The notes below the pieces were generated by a model. It was given only the letters and a program-made list of their open reading frames with translations, ran no database searches and was not told where the DNA came from. Shown in pieces: positions 23,601 through 37,400 of a stretch of DNA of 64,000 nt. This stretch comes from Antedon mediterranea. Lineage: Eukaryota; Echinodermata; Crinoidea; Comatulida; Antedonidae. A program made the translations under genes and the position numbers. How positions within the stretch are numbered: position 1 is the first letter of the stretch; every line of letters starts with the position of its first letter. The stretch is taken from positions 14,259,201-14,323,200 of the forward strand of contig NC_092670.1 of the NCBI RefSeq assembly GCF_964355755.1. Direction: 5' to 3'.

Positions 23601-26600
23601 CGTACAAAGGGATACCGCCAGACAAGTGCGAACCTAGCTATTGTTTAGTAGTAAGTTAGATCGCTGGCAATAATGAATGCATATAAAGTGCATAATATCA
23701 CTCTGACGTACTCTCACGGTCAATGGAACGTCGTGGTTTTCTAGGCGCTGAAGCTATATGAAGTGAACGCGAACGCTTTTTACTGTATATTATATTCCCC
23801 GACAAAAAGTACATGTGTTCCCTTCGGTAACCGTCGGTAAACTTCGCCTGGAAAATAACTACATTACACATCTGGATGGAACTTGATATCACGCGTCTCA
23901 ACCCAACGTTGAACGATTCGTACAAAGGGATACCGCCAGACAAGTGCGTACCTAGCTAATGTTTAGTAGTAAGTTAGATCGCTGGCAATAAATGAATGCA
24001 TAAAAGTGCATAATAGCCCTCTGACGTACTCTCACGGTCAATGGAACGTCGTGGTTTTCTAGGCGCTGAAGCTATATGAAGTGAACGCGAACGTTTTTTA
24101 CTGTATATTATATTCCCCGACAAAAAGTACCCGTGTTCCCCGACGGGGGGGCTAGGCTCCCCGACGAGGGGGCTAGAGCCCCCGTAGCCCCCCCGCTGGC
24201 GCCACCACTGCCCGTATCCAGGGGGGGTGCGTTGGGTGCAGACGCACCCCACCAAGTCCCAAAAGGTCCACTTTTTCCTCGGTTGGTATTTTTTCTTGTC
24301 TTGTTTAACTAAAGACAATATCATTATATATATACAAAATTTACATTATCAATGGTATACAAACAAAAATATGCTAATATAAAATGAAAAAATACCGGTA
24401 ATTAAATTACGGAATCTGAACTGACTACAAACTCGATGTAAAACATGCGCAGTCGATCATGTGACGACAAGTAATAGCTTAGCGCTTCATGTACGCGGTA
24501 AAGTGTTTGCTGGAGAACGTCAGGGAACACGTGTACTTTTTGTCGGGGAATATAATATACAGTAAAAAGCGTTCGCGTTCACTTCGTAGCTAGCTTCAGC
24601 GCCTAGAAAACCGCGACGTTTCATTGACCGTGAGAGTACGTCAGAGTGATATTATGCACTTTATATGCATTCATTATTGCCAGCGATCTAACTTACTACT
24701 AAACAATAGCTAGGTACGCACTTGTCTGGCGGTATCCCTCTTTGTACGAATCGTTCAACGTTGGGTCGAGACGCGTGATATCAAGTTTCATCCAGGGACC
24801 AAAATGTGTAATGTGTTATTTTCCAGGCGAAGTTTACCGACGGTTACGTCGTGTACTGCGTCGACGTACGCTACACTACAGCAAAAACGAATTATGTTAA
24901 TTGTTCGTTTGTTCACCAATTTTTTAATTTACAAGTAACCTTCTGTACCGTGGGGCACCTAAAATAAATTTTTCATCCATTACTAAACAAAAAAACATGC
25001 CATTTTCGCTTAGCCAACATTATAGCTATAGTTATTACATTTTCAATATCCTGTATGTCATGAATTTCTCACCACTCGGAAGTCCAGATGGTACGCATGC
25101 ATACACCTGGGAGGAATAAACTTTTTTCCCCGACTGAAAAAGGTCTACGCTTGCGTTTTTTAAGCCTCTAGGCCTAATGTTTCCAAAGTATAAAATGCAA
25201 TTTTTTGAAGACCTGCAGCTCTAGTTTTAAACATTTTCTTAGCTCAGCCCCAACAATAAAGCTGGTCATATTTCGAAGAACAAGAAGTACATTTTCCGGG
25301 ACCTAACATCTCTATTTTTCAAACATTTCTTAGCTCAGTCACAACCCATGATAGGGACTTATATATTTTTTTTCATGTTTTGAAGTATAATAAGTCCAAT
25401 TTCCGGGACCTCCAACTCTATTTTTCAAAATTTTCTTTGAACTTTTATTTTTTAAATTGAAAAATATGGATTGAAACAGTCATCGCGCATCGTTTTTTTG
25501 CACGCAGTATTTTATTTATGCATTATAAAAAATGGAAAAAATGGCTACCCTAAATCTGATTAAAAAGACCTCAAATGACGCTAGAACGCGTTGTCGGGGG
25601 CCCTTGGCGGCCCCTGGCCCTCAGCCTAGTGATGCTCGCTTCGCTCGCATAGCCCCCTCGTCGGAGAATGTAGCCCCCGCGTCGGGAAGATCCTGGCGCC
25701 ACCCCTGCTGAGTTGGCCTCATCATGAAAGCGTTAAGTTCTGGTGTCCATCGTTCAACTAGCCCAAGCCACAACAGAGAGTCTTACATCAGTCTTTAGAA
25801 CGTCAAATAACGCAAATTTTTCCAGGGCCTTCGGCCCCTGGACCCTGACCGGGGGCCCTTGGCGGCCCCCTGGCCCCCAGCCATTGTTGCTCGCTTCGCT
25901 CGCACCCCCCCATTATAAATGCTGCATACGGGCCTGCTATGGTTTATTCAATGTATTTTTTTAAATAGATACCGGTGATCCCTACTACCCTGATTGTCCA
26001 ACTGAACCATTGGTGTTTAATACAAGTGACTCTGATATGGCTCTGGCAACGTGGAATGAACCAACGCCAACTGATGCATCTGCTGGTATGATACCCGAGT
26101 CAATGCAGACTAAGCCAGCTGAGACATCACCGGCTAACTTTCCCATAGGAGAGACTAGTCTTACATACACTGCAACTGATGGCAGTGGTAACACTGGAAC
26201 TTGTATTATAACTATTATAGTAATTGGTAAGTAAATCGTTCGGGTAGTACTTAAAGGGGTAGCTCCAGCAATTTCTGTAGTGGCCTCCCATGTGTGTCAA
26301 GATAAACAATCAGAACTGGTAAATTGTTTAAAACAGACCAAGATTTATTACCCGGATTTTTTCAAAAACCCGGGTGAAATGGACTGATTCTGCTAAGGGA
26401 GAGAAATGCCTAATGTTCTATTTTTATACATTCTATCCGTTTAGATATTGGAGACCCTATTGTGACGGAGTATCCTGATGACACAACAATTGATACAGAC
26501 TCTGGACAGCCAATAGCTTTATACAACTGGACAGCTCCAGTTGCTACAGATAATTCTGGTACACTAGTCATAGTCTTTTACGAAATCAACGGAGTGATCA

Positions 26601-28410
26601 TTAGCAGTCCATCTTACGAATTTCCTATAGGACCCACCGTAGTAACAGTAAATGTGTCAGACCCATCTGGAAACAGCGTCGCAGACATGTTTACAGTCAC
26701 TGTTCAAGGTAATATACAAGATACATATTTGTATGCACAAGTAACTTTTTTTCCCCGATACTTACATTTCAATGTCAACTTACACGCGTGGGAAGTGATG
26801 AAATAGCTTTAATGAATTAAATGGGCTTTTCTAAATTTCGCTACTGTAGTTTTGTTTTTATAACCTCTTGATCCACATTTCTTTTATTGTTGTTTAGTAG
26901 TACAAGTGAAATAAGGTATTTAAGGGTAGATTACTGTCGAACAAAAACCATATGCCTACGGCATTTAGACTCCACCTAATTTAATTGAATACATTGTTTG
27001 TGACTGCAATGATTATTGACAATAAAAGGTATGCGGATGAGAAATGTAACATCACAACAGGTTATAACCATGAATACTTGCATTGTCAAACTGTGCTATG
27101 TATATAAAGTTGTTTTACATCAATAGAAAGTGAAACTTTTGTGTAGGGGTACACCTCTATAAAACAAATAGAGAAAATATAAGCTTATTCTATTGAAAAT
27201 CATCATTATTGTGTAAATATATAAATAATTGTTTAAAATAGTCTTATGCCTTTGATATCACTGTGTGTAAACTGGTGTACTTTTTCCCAAATGAAACTAA
27301 TTTTCACCCTGAATTTATTGTGTGAATCCATACATATAGGCCTATTTACTGTATAACATGTTATTTAGCCTACTTTAGAAATTATTTCATTGTGAAATTT
27401 ATTTGTCCAAAAAAAAACATCGCATATTTTTTAACTTAAATAATTTTAAAATGGGACAGTTGATCAACATCAGCTTATTACCATCAAGCAAGTAGGCCTA
27501 TTATGGATATTCAATAAAAGTTGTCTATGTGGTGCTATGTCTTTCATGTCTGTATTAATAATAAAACATATTCTCTTTAGTATTACTGTCATAATATTGA
27601 GGCTTGGTTTAAAATAAAGCATTCTTTTTTTGCAGATATGGAGGATCCCAATATCACATGCCCAACAAATTCTTCAAACTATTACTCTAGCATTTCTGCA
27701 GACATCTGGGTTGTACACACAGACAATGGTGAAAGCTTTGCTACTGTTACCTGGGATCTACCTTCAGTCAGTGATAACAGTGGAAACACTACTTTTTCTG
27801 AACCATCATACAGTTCTGGAAACATGTTTAACGTTGGAGTAAATTACACAATTGTTTACAATGTGTCAGATCCTAGTGGAAATGAGAATACTTGCTCATT
27901 TACAATTGTAGTAGAAGGTTAGTTTTGTTTTCCTTTTTTATTTTATTCATTTTGTCAGAGAAAATGTTGCATAACCAGGGAAGTAGTCTCATAAATGTGT
28001 AAAGGCATCATACAACACTGTCTGAGTTGGCCTTAACAAAACTGCCATTAAAATTGCATTAAAAAAAAAAAGGACTTAGTACTGTTTTTTATATTATGTT
28101 TTTTAATCCTGAATTATTTATAGACTCTTATGATCTGTTTATTTAGTAAGTTATAATAACTATTTATTTGAATAAAAAAGTTTTATGTTTAATTAAATTA
28201 TTTAGTTGAAATATGTTATAAAAGAAAAAATTGACAACAAATTATTTATAGACTTTGTTTTTAAGAGAAAAGAAAAAGTAGATTTATATTTATTACATTA
28301 TGAAATTATTTATATTTTGTTCTTAAGAGAAATGTATATTGTGTATTACTATTAATAAGAAAGTGTTATTATTTTAAGCTATTTTTTAAATTTAAATATG
28401 AAAGTGTTCA

Positions 28411-28447
<37 letters not shown>

Positions 28448-31400
28448 GCCATTGGTGCATTCATAGTTGTTATACAGTAGAGCCTCTCCTTTGGGACAAC
28501 CACTGAAGGAGAAACTTTCGTGTTAAACAAATCAGGAGCAATACTGTATAATGTATGCCAACCATAATTCAGAAGACATCCATATATATCCAATAATAAA
28601 TCCCTATTAAGGGGACAATACTGTTCGTACTGTGTACTCATTATTAAATCATGGCATTCATATTGAGACAGTGATGGACACACAGTCTGATCATTGTTTC
28701 TATTTTGATATTGATAACGATTGATTGATATTGATTGGTTATTGATTCCTTTTTGTAATTAGATCATGAGGATCCAGATATCACATGCCCAATGCCGTTA
28801 ACTGTCAGTACTGCAAACGATGCAAACAGTGGCACTGCAACATGGGTAATAGATGCAACCGATAACGTAGAAGTAGCGAGTCTTGAAGAGGACTCCAATG
28901 CTAATGGTTCATTTACACCTGGTCTGAACACAACTACAAGTTACTCAGAAACTGTGGAAATAGGACAATTGACTGTAAACTTCACAGCTACAGATTCTTT
29001 TGGTAACCAAGCTAGTTGCAGTGTACTTATCACTGTCTTAGGTATGTTACATTAGTTTGGACTTTTTGAGTAATAGAGAGTGATATTTGGTACTTTTAGC
29101 TAACCAACCTATTCTATGCGGTAAAATCTTGAGTCAAAAAGCTCAGTACAAATCCTATTGCGGTGGTCTTTAAAGATGGTTGGTCGTAGTACACTGCAAT
29201 TTTGCGCCAACAAAATATCTGTATAATATTACTTAAAGGTATGCTGGCTGATAAAATATATCAAGATCAATTGGTAATAATAAATTAACTATTGTGTGAA
29301 CCTTGACATGAAAAATTAGTGTAATATATTTCCAGAAATTATCGTTTTCAATTGAAAGGTTATGGTAAAATAATTTCATTTTTATTATTGGTACAAGGAC
29401 ATTGCATAATGATGAAAGATGCTCAGTGCTTATATTTCTTTCATAATGCAGTGGAAGTTTATCATTAATTGTCTTCATGAAATGTTCATAATCTATTTAT
29501 TGAACTGCTGTTTTCTCTCATAGAACAATTTATTTATTTTGACAGCACTGGTAACATACATTTACAAATATTGTATCCCACAGATGAACAAGCTCCAGAT
29601 ATTATAGGTTGTCCAATGGATATAATTGTTAACACAACAACTGGTGAGGCATTTGCCATCAATGTTACATGGATGGAACCGACAGCTACTGATAACTCTG
29701 AAGAGACTCCTGTACCAGTAGCAGACTACACTTCTGGTGATAATATGTTTGCAATTGGTGACACAACAGTCCAGTACAATATCTCTGATTCAGCTGGTAA
29801 CTTTAATGATAGCTGCAGTTTTGTTATCACTGTTGAAGGTACTTAATTTGTTTTCTAATATCTGTAACAATTATACAAACATCTATAATTTGAAATACGC
29901 CTTTCACATTGTCCAAAACCAGATTTTCAATATGGTAGAATTATGATTCAGTCATATCAGTCATGTTTTTTTTAATGATTTTTTTTATTTGCATAAAATA
30001 TTACAATAATCACATCTTTCACATACTTACACTTATTTGCAAAAAAAAAAAAAAATTGTTGGCTTTGCCAAAATGTTAGTTTTCCGGGAAATATTTACAC
30101 AGTCTATTATTTCGAAACAGAATATAGAAATCTTGTGTTGGGAGAGTTGATATTGTAAAGGTTTAAAACAAAACATATCTGAAAAAAATTTGTGGAATTT
30201 GTTGATATTTATTTATTGAAATAAAAGTTTTACTTTGAATGAACTTGGTCTCCTTTAAAATTGTTATAGTCAATTCTCCATACAGTATCTCAACTTTTCC
30301 AGTGTCGTAGGCAAATTCTATGATACAGCATCACCTGTGTTTTGCATACGTGACCTAGTCTAACCCTTAACCTAACATTATTGTTATGTGCTGTATTATT
30401 GAATTTTTCTTTGATACTGTCATAATGTCATAATATGGAGACACATCAATAATGCAATAGTGAAATAAATTAAATACATTTTGATTATTTATTTTTATAT
30501 TAATTGTTATTTATTACATTGTTTTTTACTGAGAGGACTTGCTTCCTCAACACAACTTCTTTTTTGTTTTACTTTTAATATTGTAAGATGTTTTCATTTT
30601 GTTAATAGATAATGAAAAACCAATGATTGTCTGTCCAGCAAATGTCACAATGAATTACATCGGAGAAGCTTTTGGGTTGATAAGTGTCAGTACAGATTAT
30701 GGACATCCAACTGCCACTGTCACCTGGGATCCACCTGTGACAAGTGACAATAGTAATGCAACAGTTACTGTAGTTTCATCACCATTTGAGTCAGGTGACC
30801 TGATACCAATTGGTACTCACACAATCACTTTTACAGCAACTGATCTTTCTGGAAATAATGACACATGTGATTTTTATATTAAAGTTGAAGGTAAAGTATG
30901 AATCTCTTATTCTGAATTTTTAAAATTAATACCAAATTATATTGCATCGGTCCTTTTAATACATAGTCGCTTCCCCACTGCTTTGAAAGTAGCAAAAGTA
31001 ATACCTCTATTTAAGAAAGGTAATACAGATAAACCAGGTAATTATCGTCCAATTTCCATTTTGCCTTTATTATTAAAATTTTTGAAAGAATTATCAATAA
31101 CAGACTTATTATCTTCTTTGAAAAAATAATTTGTTCTTTAAACACCAGTACGGTTTTCGTGAAAAATATAGTACAACATTATTCCTAATTAATCTAATTA
31201 ATAATTTTCTTTACCAAGTTGATAATAATAAGTCTTCACTAGGTATATTTATTGATTTTTCTAAAGCCTTCGATACAATTAATCACCAAATTTTGTTATC
31301 CAAATTATATTATTATGGTAGAGGGCAACCGTTACTTTTGTTTACTGATTATTTAAAAATAGATCCCAATTTGTTTTTTCGAACGGTCAAACCTCTGATC

Positions 31401-34400
31401 ATTTATCAATTCAATGCGGTGTTCCGCAAGGCTCGGTTCTTGGACCCACTCTTTTTCTAATCCATATTAATGATTTACCAAATTCTTCCAGTTTTTTTGA
31501 ATATCGTTTATTTGCTGACGACACTACCTTATATCACAATTTTGCAGGCAATAATATTGATTTGTCTATGGTAAATCATCATTTAAAAAAAATATCAAAC
31601 TGGTGTGACGCTAATAAATTAACTGTTAATTTAGTTAAAACTAATTATATTATTTTTTGTAACAGATATAAAACTATTAATAAATCAAACAATATTTATT
31701 ACAAACATGTTATTATTAAAGAAGTCAATGAAATTCAGTTTTTAGGTGTTAAATTAGATAAACACATCACATGGAAGAGCCATATAAACTTTATAAAAAA
31801 TAGGATAAAAAAGAAATCTGGAATTCTGTTTAGTTTACGCCATATTGTACCCCGTAATATTTTAGTTATGCTTTATAAATTATTTATTCAATCAAATATT
31901 ACTTATGGTTTAGAAGTCTGGGGTAGCATGTATAAGTCGCATCTATATCCTATTTTACTTGTCCAAAAAATGTGTCTTATATGTATAACTTTCTCTGATT
32001 TTATGGCTCCATCTTCTCCATTATTTAAAGATCTGGGTATTTTAGACGTTTTTAAGTTGTTTGAATTAAGTATAGTTAAGTTTGTTCATGACCAAATTAA
32101 CACCAAAACACCACATCAAACAATGGAACACTTTTATTTAATTACACATAATGCTAGTACCAGATTTAGTAATAAATAGATATAATTTTGCAATTCCGAA
32201 AGCTCGCACAGATGCTGGTAAATTTAGAATTTCTTTTAATGGGGCTCAACTTTGGAATAATTCACCCTTAGTTATAAAATGTACCTCTTCTAGATTTAAA
32301 TTCATAAATGAAGTTAAATGTTTACTTTTACAAAAATATTAATGTTAGCCCTTGTTAACGTTATTTCTTTCATATAGTTGCTGTTTCTTTCTTATTGAAT
32401 TATTGTTGATAGATGAAAATGTATGCATTATGACTAATTTATTTTTTTGTGACAGGAGTCAAACCTTGATTAGCGAAAGCTATTTTTTGGCTCCTTTTCA
32501 CACACACATACATATTGTATTGTATTGTACTATTTATGTATGATGATGTGAATAAAGTTGGTATTATTATTACAACTGCAAGCCCCTTAATTCTATATAC
32601 TATATAGTAACAGTGGCATCTGTATCCAAGTTGAAGTTTAAATTTAAAAAAATGCTCTTATGATTTTTAACTATCATAAAGACTAACTTGGTATGAACAC
32701 AAACAGTTGAGAATATTACTAGACACTGAAAACTGATTTAATATTTTTCTACCACTAAACAAACAGGTAGAGAATAAGCTTCCTGTTCAAATACATTTTG
32801 TATTCAAAAGTGTAGTCTAGGTTCCACACCGTAATATTAGTAAATATGTAAATATTTTGGCAAAAAATGTATTTCAAATCAAAACATAAAATAAAAATCA
32901 TAATAAATACAGACTTGGGGCAAGTATAGCAAAAGTGCTATAGTGGTTATAGGCATAAAGTCATAGAAAAAAAAACGTTAACTATTTTAACTTATGCAAA
33001 AAAAGAGGGCAGACAGTTAATATTGTAACTTAAATTCAAATTTAAATCATTATTATGTTTTTAATTACATTAGCCTTTGTATAAAATTGATCAATCTATT
33101 TTTCCTAAACATAATTAAAGATTAAAAATAATAATAAATAAAGATTATGAATAAGTGCTATTCCTATTTTTTGTAAATAAATTTACTATCTTTAAATTGA
33201 ATGGCAAATAAAGACTTAACTACATGATTTATTCAACTATTTTTATATTTTAGATGTGGAGCCACCTACTCCAAATTGTCCTTCCACTGTTGCTGGTGTG
33301 ACTGATCCTGGAAGTCCCAATGGCACTGTCAGTTTCAACATTACTGTTGTGGATAATGTTCTGATTGCTATGTTTGCAACCAACTATACATTAATCACTC
33401 CAAGTTCAATTGATATGGTGTATTATGACTTTGAGACTACTGCTGTATTTCCTATTGGAGAAACTATTGTTAATTACACATTCGTCGACAATGCTTCACC
33501 AACAGGCAATCAAGAATCTTGTTATGTTATGGTGGTAATTGAAGGTATGTTTTCTCTTGACAATAACTGCTAATTTAAAATTGTCTTACAGGTCAGTTTA
33601 TGCACATTATGTTTACTACATTATAGTTATATTATAATGTAAAACAATATATAGATTGAATTAATTGATAGAAAAGTACTCAATGAAGATGATCAGAGCA
33701 GAATATAAATAAGCAGTCAAAGATGCTGCAACTATCGTCTTTGACTTTTATATAATAATATTATCAATCAATCAGTTATAACAATTAAGACTAAATTCAG
33801 ACACATGACTTTTATAAGTTTGTTGTTAATATAATCCTTGAAGTATAATCCCAAACCTAATTTTGCCTACGTTATTAACAATTATTATAACATTTCTTAT
33901 GTCTAATGTTTATGTTTAAACTAATAAAAATATTATATTTACACTGAATAAACATTCAACTCAAATTTGCATCATTTGATTAAAAAGTCAACTATCCGTT
34001 TTCCTTTTAAATATTTATAAGTTTCTTCATTACATCTTTAGATGATGAAGCACCAGATATTATAGATTGTCCAATGAATATGATTGTTAATACAACAACT
34101 GGTGAGGCATTTGCCACCAATGTTACATGGATGGAACCGACAGCTACTGATAACTCTGGAGAGACTCCTGTACCAGTATCAGACTACACTTCTGGTGATA
34201 ATATGTTTGCAATTGGTGACACAACAGTCCAGTACAATGTCTCAGATTCAGCTGGTAACTTTAATGATAGCTGCAATTTCGTTATCACTGTTGAAGGTAA
34301 GACATCTATACCTCTGGTGGAAATTTAAATTGAGCTACAGTAATATGGTTATAACAAATGTAATTTATTTATTTATGTTATTTATGTTGTGAATAGATAA

Positions 34401-37400
34401 TGAAAGTCCAATGATTGACTGCCCAACAAATGTCACTTCAAACAATTACATCGGAGAAGGGTATGGACTAGTAAATGTCAGCACAGATATAGGAAGTCCA
34501 AATGCCACAGTCACGTGGGATCCTCCTGTGACAAGTGACAATAATGGTGGACTTGTGACTGTAATGTCTTCATATTTCGAGTCTGGTGACATGATACCAT
34601 ATGGTACTCACACAATCACTTTTACAGCAACTGATCCTTATGGTAATATTGACACCTGTGTCTTTGGCCTCAATGTTGAAGGTAAAATAAAAACCTCTTT
34701 TTAAATGTTGATAATTTAGAAAATACAGGAATTAAAATTTTATTCAACAGCGTTATGAGTATATTATAATATTTATCCTCAGCACGTAGAAAAGAAAATA
34801 ATAATAATTATATTACAAAAGTTAAGTACAAGTAATTACTAATTGATGATTAATTCATTGGTCTTTATACTAAAATTACATAATTTTCATCAATATTTTT
34901 TTCACCAATATTTCAGAGCACTATAATAGTAATAAGTACTGTTAATTATTTTATCGATATTCTTTGCTTAATAGTAATTATGGTTTTTAACAGCTTGTTT
35001 ATTATTTGTTTATATGTTAAGTTTGAGAAAAATAATATACTGTACTGTAAGAGTTAACATTTTTTTTCGTAACTATGAATCGACTCTTATGTGGAAATAA
35101 GGAAATTAATTGTTCCATTCTACCATTAAAAAGGTGTAATATGATTTTAGCATTAGTCATTATTGTTTCTTCCATTTGTATTATTAGATAATGAGGATCC
35201 AGTCTTGGTTTGTCCGCCTAATATTACAACTACTACAGCAGAGAGTTCAGATCAAGCAGTCAATGTCAACTGGACTGATCCAATAGTAATTGACAATTCT
35301 GATGAAGATATAACACCAACGTCCAAGTACAATCCTGGAAATAATGAATTTGATATTGGTAGAACTGATGTTATATATGATGCATTTGATAGTTCAGGCA
35401 ATGCAGGAACATGTACTTTTACAGTAACTGTTACTGGTAAGCATAGATGGCTTTCATTCTTTCCTCTGGAGTATTTAACTTAATTAATATAGAAATGTTT
35501 GCATAAATGCATTTTTACCCTGATCTTCTTTTCTGAGTATTATTAATATTATTTGTTGTAAGTTATACTTTCCTCATGTTTCAGATCCAGAAGCTCCAGA
35601 TATTATAGATTGTCCAATGGATATAATTGTTAATACAACAACTGGTGAGGCATTTGCCATCAATGTCACATGGGTTGAACCAACAGCTACTGATAACTCT
35701 GAAGAGGCTCCTGTACCAGTAGCAGACTACACTTCTGATGATAATATGTTTCCAATTGGTGATACAACAGTCCAGTACAATGTCTCAGATTCAGCTGGTA
35801 ACTTTAATGATAGCTGCAGTTTCGTTATCACTGTTGAAGGTAAGACAACTGTACCTCTGGTGGAAATTAAAATTGAACTACAGTAATATGGTTATATCAT
35901 ATGTAATTTATTTATTCCTGTTATTTATGTTGTGAATAGATAATGAAAGTCCAATGATTGACTGTCCAACAAATGTCACTTCAAACAATTACATCGGAGA
36001 AGGGTATGGACTAGTAAATGTCAGCACAGATATAGGAAGTCCAAATGCCACAGTCACGTGGGATCCTCCTGAGACAAGTGACAATAGTGGTGGACTTGTG
36101 ACTGTAATGTCTTCATATTTCGAGTCTGGTGACATGATACCATATGGTACTCACACAATCACTTTTACAGCAACTGATCCTTATGGTAATATTGACACCT
36201 GTGACTTTGGCCTCAATGTTGAAGGTAAAATATAAACCTCCTTGAAATTTTGATAATTTACAAAATACAGGAATTATAATTTTTATAAACAACATTATGA
36301 ACATATAAGATTTACCTTCAACACACAACACAAACGAGAATATATTTTATATTGCATATGTAAATCTAAGTAATTACTGTTTGATGATTAATTCCTTGGC
36401 CTTTATACACAAATTACATCTTTACTGATGAACCCATAGTCATTTTCATCAATAATTGTTCACCAATTTTTAAGCGCACTATAATTGTAATAAGTACCAT
36501 TATTATTACTTTGCATATATGTAACAGCTTTTTTATTATCTGTTTATATGGTAAGTTTGAGAAAATTAATTTATATACTGTACCAAAATGTTATTTTGCA
36601 ACCAGGAATCGACTCTTAGGTGAGAAGATAGGAATCATTTTGTTCCATTCTACCATTAAAAAGGTGTAATATGATTATAGCATTAGTCATTCTTGTTTCT
36701 TCCTTTTGTATTATTAGATAATGAGGATCCAGTCTTGGTTTGTCCGCCTAATATTACAACTACTACAGCAGAGGGTTCAGATCAAGCAGTCAATGTCAAC
36801 TGGACTGATCCAATAGTAATTGACAATTCTAATGAAGATATAACACCAACGTCCAAGTACAATCCTGGAAATAATGAATTTGATATTGGTAGAACTGATG
36901 TTATATATGATGCATTTGATAGTTCAGGCAATGCAGGAACATGTACTTTTACAGTAACTGTTACTGGTAAGCATAGTTGGCTTTCATTCTTTCCTCTGGA
37001 GTATTTAACTTAATTAATATAGAAATGTTTGCATAAATGCATTTTTACCCTGATCTTCTTTTCTGAGTATTATTAATATTATTTGTTGTAAGTTATACTT
37101 TCCTCATGTTTTAGATCTAGAGGCTCCAGATATTATAGATTGTCCAATGGATATTATTGTTAATACAACAACTGGGGAGGCATTTGCCATCAATGTTACA
37201 TGGATGGAACCGACAGCTACTGATAACTCTGAAGAGGCTCCTGTACCAGTAGCAGACTACACTTCTGATGATAATATGTTTCCAATTGGTGATACAACAG
37301 TCCAGTACAATGTCTCAGATTCAGCTGGTAACTTTAATGATAGCTGCAGTTTCGTTATCACTGTTGAAGGTAAGACAACTGTACCTCTGGTGGAAATTAA

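Larger units (their letters stand above)
22597..25936. mobile_element. Composite host transposon with CAGGCCCGTAT ends
   Basis: The left terminus CAGGCCCGTATC (22597) is mirrored by the right terminus ATACGGGCCTG ending at 25936. Inside the ends lie GGGGGGGTGCG and CGCACCCCCCC motifs. It was split by the hAT insertion at 22609-24210, and a second, inverted hAT copy sits inside it. The flanks share CTATG, which is too short to prove a target duplication. Its right end stops 32 bases before the acceptor of HYR exon 3. Confidence 0.7.

Noticed and set aside
23315-24324. Several 80-116-codon minus-strand frames
   Set aside because: They arise from the repeated hAT interior and have no transposase motifs.
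36113-36331. Minus-strand 72-codon frame repeated at 37643-37861
   Set aside because: It is antisense to a HYR exon and repeated only because the module is duplicated.
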